From Parabacteroides chinchillae (lineage in GTDB: Bacteria > Bacteroidota > Bacteroidia > Bacteroidales > Tannerellaceae), in the NCBI RefSeq assembly GCF_900108035.1, contig NZ_FNVS01000001.1, positions 389,797 to 453,796 on the forward strand: a stretch of DNA of 64,000 bases, read 5' to 3'. Position 1 is the first letter of the stretch. Every line of letters starts with the position of its first letter. The notes beneath the pieces were generated by a model. The model was not told where the DNA came from. It made no database searches and saw nothing but the letters and a program-made list of their open reading frames with translations. The translations under genes were made by a program, and so were the position numbers. Positions 44,999-54,235 of the stretch are shown here, piece after piece.

Positions 44999-47410
44999 AT
45001 GAAGATTCGTGCGATAGCTGCACTGCTATTTATATTACTATCATTAAGTGCTTTCGGGCAAGGACATATAAAAGTAACCGGATACGTTCGTGATGCGGAC
45101 GGTAATCCTTTGGAATTGGTGAACATCCGGGTTAAAGGAACTTTAAACGGAGCCATGACTAATGAAAAAGGATACTATTCCATATCTGTTGCATCAGGAG
45201 ACTCGATTGCCCTCATATATTCCTGTCTCGGATATAATAAAGCCGAAAGAATAATACCTCAGGCAATCACAGACATGAGGTTAAACGTGCAAATGAATTA
45301 TACAGCCTTAGAGTTGAATGAAGTTTCCGTCACTGCCATTCGTAAGCAGACTACAACAATGGAAACAATGAATGCCGACAAAATAAAATTACTTCCCGAC
45401 CCGGCAGGAGGAAGTATAGAAAGTCTTGTAGTTACATTTGCCGGAGTGTCATCCAACAACGAATTAAGTTCACAATACTCCGTACGTGGAGGCAGTTATG
45501 ACGAAAACATTGTTTATGTAAACGGCATTGAAGTATTCCGTCCTCTATTAATCCGTTCAGGGCAACAGGAAGGGCTAAGTTTTATTAATCCGGACTTAAC
45601 CGAATCCGTAAATTTTGCAGCCGGAGGTTTTGAAGCCAGTTTCGGAGACAAGATGAGTTCGGTTCTGGATATCACTTATAAAAAACCAAAAGCGCTTGAA
45701 GGTTCGGTTTCTGCCAGTTTATTAGGAGCCAGTGCTTATGTTGGAAGTGCTTCCGGTAAATTTACACAGGTAACGGGCATCCGTTATAAAACAGGCCGCA
45801 CATTATTAAAAACAATGGATACAGATGCCGAATATGACCCGAACTTTATAGATGCACAAACATATATGACCTATAAACCGGCACCGAAATGGGAAGTCAA
45901 CTTTTTAGGCAACTTGTCGGTAAACAATTATAAATTCATACCTCATAACAGGGAAACCACTTTTGGCACTATTTCAAACCCAAAGAATTTCACCGTATAC
46001 TTTGACGGACAAGAAAGAGATAAATTCCAGACTATGTTTGGAGCACTTACCCTTAAATACCAACCGAATGATAATACGGAAGTAGGTTTACAAGCTTCTG
46101 CTTTCAACAGTAAAGAAGAAGAAAGTTATGATATTTCGGGAGAATACTGGTTAAGTGAAAACGGAGCCGAAGATGCCGGAGATAATATTTCATCCGCAAT
46201 GTCTGTAGGACGTTATCACGAACATGCAAGAAACCGTTTACGTTCCAACATCATGAACGTAGGTCATTACGGTATATCCCGGTTAAAAAACAACACACTG
46301 AAATGGGGAGCCTTAGTACAATTTGAAAAGATAAACGACAGAATCAGCGAATGGGAAAAGCGGGATTCCTCAGGTTATTCCCTGCCTCAGACAGGTGGTA
46401 CTGTAAATTTAATCGACAATTTGTTTTCAGACCAACAGTTACAAAGCACCCGCTTATCCGCTTATCTTCAGGATGCATTCAAATTCCGGACAAAACAGGG
46501 ATTATTCACACTTGTAGGAGGCATCAGGGGTAGTTATTGGACTTATAATAAAGAATTTATCTTCAGCCCCCGTGCATCTCTCGGTTTTATCCCGAATTTC
46601 GATCAGAATCTGACTCTCCGCCTGGCATCCGGTTTATATTATCAATCTCCTTTTTATAAGGAATTACGTTTAACCCAAAAAGATGAAAACGGGAATAACA
46701 TTACTATTTTAAATAACAAGCTAAAATCCCAACGTTCCATACATTTTATTTTAGGAGGAGATTACACATTCCGTGCTTCCGACCGGAATTTTAAGGTAAC
46801 AACCGAACTCTATTATAAAAAACTGGATAACTTAATACCCTACACAATCGACAATGTCAAGATACGTTATTACGGAGAAAATTGTGCCAAAGGTTACGCA
46901 ATGGGACTTGATGTCAAGTTCTTTGGAGAATTTGTTCCGGGAACAGATTCATGGATCAGCTTTTCATTAATGAAAGCCGAACAGACAATTCGTGAAACAA
47001 CGAAAGTCCCTATGCCAAACAGCCAGGGATACAATATTTCTCTATTTTTCCAAGACTATTTTCCGGGATACAAAAGAGTAAAGCTAAACCTGAAAGGCGT
47101 TCTTTCCGGAGGACTTCCTGTCACAGCTCCACGTAAAGGTTACGAAGACGGCTACCACCGGACTCCTGCCTATAAACGTGTGGATTTAGGATTCTCATAC
47201 CAGTTGGCCGGCGGAACCGATGCCATCATGGACAGAGGTTTTTTCAGGCATCTGAAAAACATCTGGCTAGGCCTGGATATATTCAACATCTTCGATATAA
47301 AAAATGTAAGCTCATATTACTGGATAACAGACGTATACAACACCCAGTATGCCGTACCCAACTACCTGACAGGACGGCAGCTAAACGTACGCTTAATTGT
47401 GGATTTCTGA
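44999..47410 (+). CDS. TonB-dependent outer membrane receptor
   Basis: 803 residues, signal peptide MKIRAIAALLFILLSLSAFG. Residues about 25-110 are a carboxypeptidase-like beta domain (GYVRDADGNPLELVNIRVKG), then a plug (SNNELSSQYSVRGGSYDENI) and a barrel that ends in LNVRLIVDF. No SusD or substrate-processing gene is attached, and no cobalamin riboswitch or clear Fur-type box could be seen upstream. Ligand unknown. Confidence 0.92.
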   Translation: MKIRAIAALLFILLSLSAFGQGHIKVTGYVRDADGNPLELVNIRVKGTLNGAMTNEKGYYSISVASGDSIALIYSCLGYNKAERIIPQAITDMRLNVQMNYTALELNEVSVTAIRKQTTTMETMNADKIKLLPDPAGGSIESLVVTFAGVSSNNELSSQYSVRGGSYDENIVYVNGIEVFRPLLIRSGQQEGLSFINPDLTESVNFAAGGFEASFGDKMSSVLDITYKKPKALEGSVSASLLGASAYVGSASGKFTQVTGIRYKTGRTLLKTMDTDAEYDPNFIDAQTYMTYKPAPKWEVNFLGNLSVNNYKFIPHNRETTFGTISNPKNFTVYFDGQERDKFQTMFGALTLKYQPNDNTEVGLQASAFNSKEEESYDISGEYWLSENGAEDAGDNISSAMSVGRYHEHARNRLRSNIMNVGHYGISRLKNNTLKWGALVQFEKINDRISEWEKRDSSGYSLPQTGGTVNLIDNLFSDQQLQSTRLSAYLQDAFKFRTKQGLFTLVGGIRGSYWTYNKEFIFSPRASLGFIPNFDQNLTLRLASGLYYQSPFYKELRLTQKDENGNNITILNNKLKSQRSIHFILGGDYTFRASDRNFKVTTELYYKKLDNLIPYTIDNVKIRYYGENCAKGYAMGLDVKFFGEFVPGTDSWISFSLMKAEQTIRETTKVPMPNSQGYNISLFFQDYFPGYKRVKLNLKGVLSGGLPVTAPRKGYEDGYHRTPAYKRVDLGFSYQLAGGTDAIMDRGFFRHLKNIWLGLDIFNIFDIKNVSSYYWITDVYNTQYAVPNYLTGRQLNVRLIVDF

Positions 47411-47442
47411 TTTCGGAACTTCCTTTTACCCTTTTTCAAAAT

Positions 47443-47508
47443 CATCCCGATGATTTTCTAAAAAGATCACTATGATTTATAAAAAACATCGGGATGATTT
47501 TTTTCAAA
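47443..47508. repeat. Three-unit tandem repeat, 22-base period (copy B)
   Basis: Units start at 47443, 47465 and 47487, each 22 bases. Unit 1 begins CATCCCGATGATTTT and unit 3 CATCGGGATGATTTT. Because CATCCCGATG and CATCGGGATG are reverse complements, units 1 and 3 also pair as AAAATCATCCCGATG/CATCGGGATGATTTT, followed by a T-run, and can end transcription of the TonB receptor gene. Shares period and core with copy A at 10534-10599. The rest of 47411-47686 shows only the mce promoter. Confidence 0.75.
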
Positions 47509-47631
47509 CATAAACGCCTTTCTCTTATCACTATCCAAAAGCTTTAATCCGGCACACAAAAGTCCACTTTTAAACATATATAAAGAGCAGATAAAAATAA
47601 AGATTTATTTCTTCATTTATAATAAAGAATG

Positions 47632-47639
47632 TACCTTTG
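47632..47639 (+). promoter_or_regulatory. -7 box of the methylmalonyl-CoA operon
   Basis: TACCTTTG, 47 bases before the mce ATG. No typical -33 TTTG. Confidence 0.55.
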
Positions 47640-47686
47640 CACATACAAAATAAAAACATTTACTAAATCTTTAAATTATTATTCAC

Positions 47687-48094
47687 ATGGAACTTACACA
47701 TATCGAACATCTGGGTATTGCGGTAAAGAGCATTGAAGCTTGTTTACCTTATTACGAAAAAGTATTAGGCTTGAAATGCTATAACATCGAAGAGGTAGCT
47801 GATCAAAAAGTAAAAACAGCATTTTTCAAAGTAGGACAGACTAAAATTGAATTATTGGAACCAACCAGCGAAGATAGCACTATTGCCAAATTCATCGAGA
47901 AAAAAGGAGAAGGCATTCACCACATCGCATTTGCCGTACCTGATGTGCAGGCTGCATTAGACGAAGCTGCCGAAAAAGGCGTTCAGTTAATCGACAAGGC
48001 ACCACGTCATGGCGCCGAAGGTTTAAATATAGCTTTCCTTCACCCAAAATCAACTTGCAGCGTACTGACGGAACTTTGCATGCCTGGAAAGTAA
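47687..48094 (+). CDS. mce: Methylmalonyl-CoA epimerase
   Basis: 135 residues, one glyoxalase/VOC-fold protein. It interconverts (R)- and (S)-methylmalonyl-CoA between the mutase and the decarboxylase. Metal ligands fit the family: HIEHLGIAVKS, the glutamate in KIELLEPTS, and GIHHIAFAV; the final LTELCMPG carries another. First gene of the mce, mmdA, oadG-like, biotin carrier, mmdB set. Confidence 0.95.
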   Translation: MELTHIEHLGIAVKSIEACLPYYEKVLGLKCYNIEEVADQKVKTAFFKVGQTKIELLEPTSEDSTIAKFIEKKGEGIHHIAFAVPDVQAALDEAAEKGVQLIDKAPRHGAEGLNIAFLHPKSTCSVLTELCMPGK

Positions 48095-48140
48095 TATTTT
48101 CTATTAACAAGTTCATTTCTAACAACAAATCAAAAATACA

Positions 48141-49694
48141 ATGAGTAACCAACTTGAGAAAGTAAAAGAGCTTATCGCTCTTCGTGAAACTGCTCGCCTA
48201 GGTGGAGGAGAAAAACGAATCGAATCTCAGCACAAAAAAGGTAAATACACAGCACGTGAACGTATTGCCATGTTGCTGGATGAAGGAAGTTTTGAAGAAT
48301 TCGATATGTTTGTACAACACCGTTGTACAAATTTCGGAATCGAAAAGACTAAATTTTTAGGAGACGGTATCGTAACCGGTTATGGTACGATAGACGGACG
48401 TTTAGTATATGTTTTCGCACAAGATTTTACAGTATTCGGTGGTGCTTTATCCGAAGCTTTAGCCATGAAGATATGTAAAGTAATGGATCAGGCCATGAAA
48501 ATGGGTGCTCCTGTTATCGGATTGAACGATTCGGGTGGTGCACGTATTCAGGAAGGAGTAAATGCACTGGCAGGTTATGCTGAAATTTTCCAGCGTAACA
48601 TTTTAGCATCAGGGGTTATTCCTCAGATTTCAGGTATCTTTGGCCCTTGCGCCGGTGGTGCCGTATATTCTCCGGCTTTGACAGACTTCAACATCATGAC
48701 CCGTGGAACAAGTTACATGTTCCTGACAGGTCCGAAAGTTGTTAAAACTGTTACAGGTGAAGATGTAACACAGGAAGAACTGGGTGGAGCAAGCGTACAC
48801 ACCACAAAATCAGGCGTTGCTCATTTTGCTGTTGATACAGAAGAAGAAGGTTTGCAATTGATACGTAAATTAATCAGTTTCCTTCCGCAAAACAACCTTG
48901 AAGAAACACCGCTCATCGAATGTAAAGATCCTATAGATCGTTTAGACGACGTATTGAACGATATAATACCGGATAATGCAAATCAATCATACGACATGTA
49001 TGAAGTGATCGGCACGATCGTGGACAACAACGAATTCCTGGAAGTACACGCTGATTATTCAAAGAATATTATCGTAGGTTTCGCCCGTTTTAACGGACAG
49101 ACCGTAGGTATAGTTGCCAACCAGCCGAAAGTAATGGCAGGATGTTTGGATAGCAATGCTTCACGTAAAGCCGGCCGTTTCGTTCGTTTCTGCGACGCAT
49201 TCAATATTCCTTTGGTAACATTGGTTGACGTACCGGGATTCCTTCCGGGAACAGGTCAGGAATACAACGGCGTAATCCTTCATGGTGCCAAGTTACTTTA
49301 TGCATACGGAGAAGCTACAGTTCCTAAAATCACAGTTACTTTACGTAAATCGTACGGTGGAGCTTATTGCGTAATGAGTTCTAAACATTTACGCGGTGAT
49401 ATGAACTACGCATGGCCAACTGCAGAAATTGCCGTAATGGGACCGAGTGGTGCTGTAGAAGTTATTTTCGCAAAAGACGTTGCCGCAGCGGAAGATCCTG
49501 CAAAAGCAGCTGCAGAAAAAGAAGAAGAATACAAAAAAGCATTCGCAAACCCATACAATGCTGCTCAATACGGTTATATCGATGATGTTATCGAACCTCG
49601 TAACACCCGTTTCCGTATTATTCGTGCTTTACAACAATTGCAGACTAAAAAGCTGAGCAATCCTGCAAAGAAGCATGACAATCTGCCTCTGTAA
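48141..49694 (+). CDS. mmdA: Methylmalonyl-CoA decarboxylase, carboxyltransferase (alpha) subunit
   Basis: 517 residues, two crotonase-like halves. It moves the carboxyl group from (S)-methylmalonyl-CoA to the biotin of the carrier protein, giving propionyl-CoA. Motifs: [52 protein letters not shown] and [14 protein letters not shown]. Together with the downstream genes it forms the membrane-bound Na+ pump rather than a biotin-dependent carboxylase, since no biotin carboxylase gene is present. Confidence 0.95.
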   Translation: MSNQLEKVKELIALRETARLGGGEKRIESQHKKGKYTARERIAMLLDEGSFEEFDMFVQHRCTNFGIEKTKFLGDGIVTGYGTIDGRLVYVFAQDFTVFGGALSEALAMKICKVMDQAMKMGAPVIGLNDSGGARIQEGVNALAGYAEIFQRNILASGVIPQISGIFGPCAGGAVYSPALTDFNIMTRGTSYMFLTGPKVVKTVTGEDVTQEELGGASVHTTKSGVAHFAVDTEEEGLQLIRKLISFLPQNNLEETPLIECKDPIDRLDDVLNDIIPDNANQSYDMYEVIGTIVDNNEFLEVHADYSKNIIVGFARFNGQTVGIVANQPKVMAGCLDSNASRKAGRFVRFCDAFNIPLVTLVDVPGFLPGTGQEYNGVILHGAKLLYAYGEATVPKITVTLRKSYGGAYCVMSSKHLRGDMNYAWPTAEIAVMGPSGAVEVIFAKDVAAAEDPAKAAAEKEEEYKKAFANPYNAAQYGYIDDVIEPRNTRFRIIRALQQLQTKKLSNPAKKHDNLPL

Positions 49695-49709
49695 TTCTTA
49701 AAACAGGAA

Positions 49710-50606
49710 ATGAATATGATAAATAAGAAAATAGGCGTATTGTTGTTGTTCGTTGTGCTCTTTTCATTCGGAGCAAACGCACAGCGCGCAGCCTCCATGC
49801 GAATAAATGAAGTGCTTGTCGACAACGAAGATAATTTTGTTGACGATTATGGCAAACGCCATCCTTGGATTGAATTATACAATACTTCTGCAGGAACTGT
49901 GAATATCGCAGGTTGCTACCTGACTAACGATAAAAACAATCCGAAGAAATATCCTATTCCAAAGGGTGATGTTTTGACAATCATTCCTCCCCACCAACAC
50001 ACGCTGTTTTGGGCGGACGGAGAACCTAACCGGGGTACTTTCCATGTAAATTTCACATTAGACCCTGCTACGGATAACTACATAGCTTTATATGATGCCG
50101 ACGGTAGAACGCTAATTGATGAAATCACAATTCCCGCCGCACAGAAAGCTGATGTTAGTTACGGAAGAGTAATTGACGGACAAGATGAATGGGCACAACT
50201 TACTAAAGTTACTCCCAGTACAAACAACCTGACATTGGATTCGAATGAAAAAATCGAGAATTTCAAAGAAAACGATTCCATAGGTATCGGTATGACTGTC
50301 ACAGCTATGGCTGTCGTATTTTCAGGTTTGTTTTTACTATACATTATCTTTAAACAAGTTGGTAAATTTGCTATCGCCGCAAGTAAACGCAATGCTAAGA
50401 AAGCTGCAGGAACAGCTTCCGGTGTTTCGGCTGACGCAGGAGAAGAATCCGGTGAAATTTTTGCAGCCATTGCAACGGCATTGTACGAAATGAGTGATGA
50501 CAATCACGACGTAGAAAACACCGTTCTTACAATCCGCAAGGTAGCGCGTACCTACTCTCCGTGGAGTTCTAAGCTCTATGGCTTACGTGAAGTTCCCAGA
50601 AAGTAA
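49710..50606 (+). CDS. OadG-like gamma subunit with an exported lamin-tail domain
   Basis: 298 residues. A signal peptide (about 1-24) is followed by a lamin-tail (LTD) beta domain at about 30-155 (MRINEVLVDNEDNFVDDYGK; HPWIELYNTSAGTVNIAGCY). One membrane helix at about 190-215 (GMTVTAMAVVFSGLFLLYII) matches the OadG/MmdD family, followed by a basic and then Ala/Gly-rich cytoplasmic tail. Normal OadG subunits are only about 80-120 residues and have no outside domain. The position between mmdA and the biotin carrier confirms its role as gamma subunit. The outer domain probably faces the periplasm; its partner is unknown. Confidence 0.85.
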   Translation: MNMINKKIGVLLLFVVLFSFGANAQRAASMRINEVLVDNEDNFVDDYGKRHPWIELYNTSAGTVNIAGCYLTNDKNNPKKYPIPKGDVLTIIPPHQHTLFWADGEPNRGTFHVNFTLDPATDNYIALYDADGRTLIDEITIPAAQKADVSYGRVIDGQDEWAQLTKVTPSTNNLTLDSNEKIENFKENDSIGIGMTVTAMAVVFSGLFLLYIIFKQVGKFAIAASKRNAKKAAGTASGVSADAGEESGEIFAAIATALYEMSDDNHDVENTVLTIRKVARTYSPWSSKLYGLREVPRK

Positions 50607-50629
50607 TTATCTCTTAAAAACAAAAAAGA

Positions 50630-51061
50630 ATGAAAAGTTTTAAATATACCATCAACGGTAGCGTATATAAAGTACATATCAACTCAGTGGTTGACGATAT
50701 CGCTGAAGTAGAAGTAAATGGTACTCCGTATCAGGTAAAAATGGAGAAACCGGCTAAAAAACAAATGGTAACTCTGAAACGTCCGGCTCAAGCCCCGACA
50801 ACATCAACAGGAGAGCCTGTTATTACTCGTCCGACCGCCACAACAACCCAGGGCGCTGTTAAAACACCGCTTCCAGGAGTTATTCTGCAAGTTAAATGTA
50901 ATGTTGGCGACACGGTAAAAAGAGGACAAACATTGATTATCCTTGAAGCCATGAAAATGGAAAACAACATCAATGCCGACCGTGACGGTAAAATCATCGA
51001 AATTAAAGTTCACAAGGGAGATTCTGTTCTGGAAGGTGCAGACCTCGTCGTAATCGGATAA
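50630..51061 (+). CDS. mmdC: Biotin carrier protein of methylmalonyl-CoA decarboxylase
   Basis: 143 residues. The N-terminal 45 residues look like the end of a transcarboxylase chain, then a Pro/Thr/Ala-rich flexible linker (about 50-85), then a biotinyl domain with the modified lysine in EAMKMENN. It carries the carboxyl group from MmdA to the membrane subunit MmdB. It starts 23 bases after the gamma subunit gene and ends 4 bases before mmdB. Confidence 0.93.
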   Translation: MKSFKYTINGSVYKVHINSVVDDIAEVEVNGTPYQVKMEKPAKKQMVTLKRPAQAPTTSTGEPVITRPTATTTQGAVKTPLPGVILQVKCNVGDTVKRGQTLIILEAMKMENNINADRDGKIIEIKVHKGDSVLEGADLVVIG

Positions 51062-51065
51062 GCGT

Positions 51066-52259
51066 ATGTTTGGATCAATATTACTACAAGCGGCAGGAGT
51101 ACAAGAAAGTTTTCTTCAGTTTTTAGGAAAAAACTTAGAGCTATTCCTTACCTATACAGGAGTATATAATGCAACTCCGGGACATATTATTATGATCCTG
51201 ATAGGTCTGTTTTTTATATTTCTGGCAATTAAATATGAATTTGAACCTATGTTGCTGATCCCTATCGGATTTGGTATTCTGATCGGTAATATACCATTCA
51301 AAGATGCCGGACTCCAGGTAGGTATTTACGAACAAGGTTCTGTGCTTAACATCCTCTATCAGGGTGTAACCTCCGGATGGTATCCGCCGTTGATCTTCCT
51401 CGGTATCGGGGCTATGACCGACTTCTCGGCTTTGATTTCCAATCCAAAACTGATGTTGATCGGAGCAGCTGCCCAGTTTGGTATTTTCGGAGCATATACT
51501 ATCGCTCTTCAAATGGGATTCGAGCCAAATCAAGCTGGTGCTATCGGTATTATCGGTGGTGCAGACGGTCCAACCGCTATCTTCTTGTCTTCTAAACTGG
51601 CTCCAAACCTAATGGGGGCAATTGCCGTATCTGCCTATTCTTATATGGCATTGGTTCCTATCATACAGCCACCGTTTATGAGACTGCTGACAACCAAAAA
51701 GGAACGTTTGATCCGCATGAAACCGCCGAGAGCTGTTTCTTCTACGGAAAAAATCATCTTCCCGATCGTAGGTTTGTTATTAACCTGCTTCCTGGTTCCG
51801 TCTGGTTTACCTTTGCTGGGTATGTTATTCTTCGGAAATCTGTTAAAAGAAAGTGGAGTAACACGTCGTCTGGCAGAAACAGCGCGTGGTCCGCTGATCG
51901 ACACAATTACAATTTTGCTAGGTATCACTGTAGGTGCTTCAACACAGGCTACTCAGTTCTTGACATTGAACTCCATTAAGATATTTGGCTTAGGTGCATT
52001 GTCATTCGTAATTGCTACCTGTGCAGGTATCATATTCGTGAAAATTTTCAATTTGATCCTGAAAGATGGCAACAAGATCAACCCGCTTATCGGTAATGCC
52101 GGCGTATCTGCTGTGCCCGACTCTGCGCGTATTTCGCAGACTGTAGGTTTGGAATATGACCCGACCAACTATCTGTTAATGCACGCCATGGGTCCGAACG
52201 TTGCAGGTGTAATCGGTTCTGCTGTTGCAGCCGGTATCTTGCTTGGATTCTTGGGATAA
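51066..52259 (+). CDS. mmdB: Sodium-pumping decarboxylase beta subunit
   Basis: 397 residues, about ten membrane segments. It decarboxylates carboxybiotin and exports Na+. The critical GGADGPTAIFLSSKLAP re-entrant stretch with the Na+-binding aspartate is intact, as are VSAYSYMALVPIIQPP and ITILLGITVGASTQATQF. Last gene of the operon; a strong terminator follows 19 bases later. The pump lets the cell gain sodium motive force from propionate formation. Confidence 0.95.
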   Translation: MFGSILLQAAGVQESFLQFLGKNLELFLTYTGVYNATPGHIIMILIGLFFIFLAIKYEFEPMLLIPIGFGILIGNIPFKDAGLQVGIYEQGSVLNILYQGVTSGWYPPLIFLGIGAMTDFSALISNPKLMLIGAAAQFGIFGAYTIALQMGFEPNQAGAIGIIGGADGPTAIFLSSKLAPNLMGAIAVSAYSYMALVPIIQPPFMRLLTTKKERLIRMKPPRAVSSTEKIIFPIVGLLLTCFLVPSGLPLLGMLFFGNLLKESGVTRRLAETARGPLIDTITILLGITVGASTQATQFLTLNSIKIFGLGALSFVIATCAGIIFVKIFNLILKDGNKINPLIGNAGVSAVPDSARISQTVGLEYDPTNYLLMHAMGPNVAGVIGSAVAAGILLGFLG

Positions 52260-52278
52260 ACAGTTTGAATATAATAAG

Positions 52279-52313
52279 AAAAAGCCTGCCCGTTGTTAAC
52301 GGGCAGGCTTTTT
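52279..52313. terminator. Bidirectional terminator after mmdB
   Basis: A perfect 16-base stem, AAAAAGCCTGCCCGTT with AACGGGCAGGCTTTTT, on a 3-base loop. It serves mmdB on one strand and the tsaB unit on the other. Confidence 0.9.
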
Positions 52314-52333
52314 CTTTAACCATTCGTTTTCTT

Positions 52334-52483
52334 TTAGTTATTCTGTTCAATCATTGCCGGATCAGTCACCGGGTTTGCATCCTCTTCCAATGTAGTCCCG
52401 GCAAACAACCAGAATAACAATAATACGGCAGCTATGATAGCCCCTATTATCAACATGATATTATTCCTCTTCCTGTAATCCAT
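52334..52483 (-). CDS. Small single-helix membrane protein (49 residues)
   Basis: ATG at 52483, TAA at 52334. The protein starts MDYRKRNNIMLIIGAIIAAV, continues LLLFWLFAG as the rest of one membrane helix, and ends in an acidic tail. The positive N-terminus points to the cytoplasm and the tail outside. It lies 61 bases after the tsaB stop on the same strand and ends just before the terminator, so it is likely the last gene of that transcript. Too short for most gene callers. Function unknown. Confidence 0.6.
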   Translation of the reverse strand: MDYRKRNNIMLIIGAIIAAVLLLFWLFAGTTLEEDANPVTDPAMIEQNN

Positions 52484-52544
52484 ATTCTATCTGTTTTTGT
52501 TCCATTTACAGAAGAACACAAAAAAGAGGGGTTTTGTTTCAAAT

Positions 52545-53264
52545 TCAATGCTTCGCGTGTGCAATTGCCTCGTTCAATACTTTATTCTTGGCTATAGTAG
52601 CCTGGAATTCTTTCAGATAGAAAGGCTCAAAATAAGCAACATCTTCAAATTTACCGTTTTCAAAAGCCTTTTCAGCCAATGACACCATGTTTACAGCCAT
52701 AGGATGAATATCATCAAGAAATGAAGCATTGGAAGAAGATATTACTTTCTTACACTTACCGGCGCCATTCCCAAAGAAGCATATTTTGCTTTTTTCCAAA
52801 TAAGCCGCATAAGTATCTTCCGTTACAACATCCGCAGCCGTTTCACGAACCAAGTGTAACGAATGGTCATATATAGCATCATAAACCTCCATTCTGCGGG
52901 CATCCAGCATAGAACAATACAAACAATCTGCAGCATTATTATTCTGTTTTATTGCAGTTGCAGCCAGAATATCCAATGTGTGGACACCTATTAATGGAAT
53001 ATCGTATCCAAAACATAGCCCTTTTGCTACGGAAACGCCTATGCGTAATCCGGTATATGAACCGGGGCCGCTACTGACAGCAACAGCATCCAGTTTCAAA
53101 CCCTTCTGTTTAGCTATACCAACCGCTTCTTCCACATACACACCCAAAAGGACCGCATGAGACGGACCTTCAAAAGAATACTTCTCAAAAAGCACTTCTC
53201 CATTCAACGATAAAGCGACGGAACATACCGAAGTAGCCGTTTCAATATTTAAAATACAAGGCAT
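52545..53264 (-). CDS. tsaB: tRNA threonylcarbamoyladenosine biosynthesis protein TsaB
   Basis: 239 residues from the ATG at 53264 (MPCILNIETATSVCSVAL); the frame is open to 53303 but the earlier residues run through the promoter palindrome. ASKHA fold; AVSSGPGSYTGLRIGVSVAKG is the family hallmark. It forms the TsaB-TsaD-TsaE complex that makes t6A37 in tRNAs reading ANN codons. It diverges from yicC, sharing a 16-base inverted repeat. Confidence 0.93.
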   Translation of the reverse strand: MPCILNIETATSVCSVALSLNGEVLFEKYSFEGPSHAVLLGVYVEEAVGIAKQKGLKLDAVAVSSGPGSYTGLRIGVSVAKGLCFGYDIPLIGVHTLDILAATAIKQNNNAADCLYCSMLDARRMEVYDAIYDHSLHLVRETAADVVTEDTYAAYLEKSKICFFGNGAGKCKKVISSSNASFLDDIHPMAVNMVSLAEKAFENGKFEDVAYFEPFYLKEFQATIAKNKVLNEAIAHAKH

Positions 53265-53280
53265 ATCAGTTCTTAATTTA

Positions 53281-53332
53281 TTGAATGCAAATGTACAACA
53301 CATTCAGATTATTTAAGTACATTTGCATTCAA
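53281..53332. promoter_or_regulatory. Divergent tsaB/yicC promoters inside a perfect 16-base inverted repeat
   Basis: TTGAATGCAAATGTAC (53281-53296) and its exact reverse complement (53317-53332) flank a 20-base spacer. Each arm holds one -7 box TACATTTG: minus strand 53295-53288 for tsaB and plus strand 53318-53325 for yicC. Both -7 boxes point outward. Confidence 0.7.
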
Positions 53333-53344
53333 ATTTTCCGAACA

Positions 53345-54217
53345 ATGATACAATCTATGACCGGATTCGGTAAGGTTACAGCCGAACTCCCTTCTAAAAA
53401 AGTAACCATAGAGATAAAAGCTCTCAACAGTAAACAACTAGACTTATCCACCCGTATTCCTTCCATCTATAAAGAAAAAGAAATGGAAATACGCAGTTTA
53501 TTATTGCAAACACTGGAACGCGGAAAAGTAGAATTTAATATATTCATCGAATACATAGGCAAAGATACTCCTACCCAGATCAATCTGGCTGCCGTAGAAA
53601 ATTATTATAGCCAAATCAAAGATATAGCCGGCAAGCTGAATATATCTGTACCTTCCGATTGGTTTCAAACATTATTACGTATGCCGGATGTCATCAAATC
53701 GGAAACAGTGGAAGCCGATGAAACCGAATGGGAAGTTGTGTTTGATACCGTTAAAAAGGCTGTTAAGCAATTATGCGATTTCCGCATCCAGGAAGGTGCT
53801 ATGTTGCAAAAACTCTTCGAACAGAAAATCAATAACATTGCACAATTACTTTCCGAAGTAGAAACATATGAAAAAGAACGCGTCGAAAAAATCAAGGCAC
53901 GCATCATGGACAACCTCGAAAAGATAGCGGGTCAGGACTATGACAAGAATCGTTTCGAACAAGAAATGATTTACTACATAGAAAAGCTGGATATTAACGA
54001 AGAAAAAAACCGTTTGGACAACCACCTTAAATACTTTATCAGTACGATAAAAGACGGACACGGACAAGGTAAAAAATTAGGTTTTATCGCCCAGGAAATA
54101 GGACGCGAAGTAAATACGCTCGGTTCGAAAAGCAACCACGCGGAAATGCAAAAGATCGTTGTCCAGATGAAAGACGAACTGGAACAAATCAAAGAACAGG
54201 TACTAAACGTATTATAA
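53345..54217 (+). CDS. yicC: YicC family protein
   Basis: 290 residues from the ATG at 53345 (MIQSMTGFGK), the standard YicC start; an upstream extension to 53285 would cross the promoter. N-terminal YicC domain and C-terminal DUF1732 domain (LGFIAQEIGREVNTLGSKSN). Family members are ribonucleases or RNase adaptors. It is followed by gmk and nadD, the usual order in Bacteroidales. Confidence 0.92.
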   Translation: MIQSMTGFGKVTAELPSKKVTIEIKALNSKQLDLSTRIPSIYKEKEMEIRSLLLQTLERGKVEFNIFIEYIGKDTPTQINLAAVENYYSQIKDIAGKLNISVPSDWFQTLLRMPDVIKSETVEADETEWEVVFDTVKKAVKQLCDFRIQEGAMLQKLFEQKINNIAQLLSEVETYEKERVEKIKARIMDNLEKIAGQDYDKNRFEQEMIYYIEKLDINEEKNRLDNHLKYFISTIKDGHGQGKKLGFIAQEIGREVNTLGSKSNHAEMQKIVVQMKDELEQIKEQVLNVL

Positions 54218-54235
54218 TTATAATAAGATCACGAT

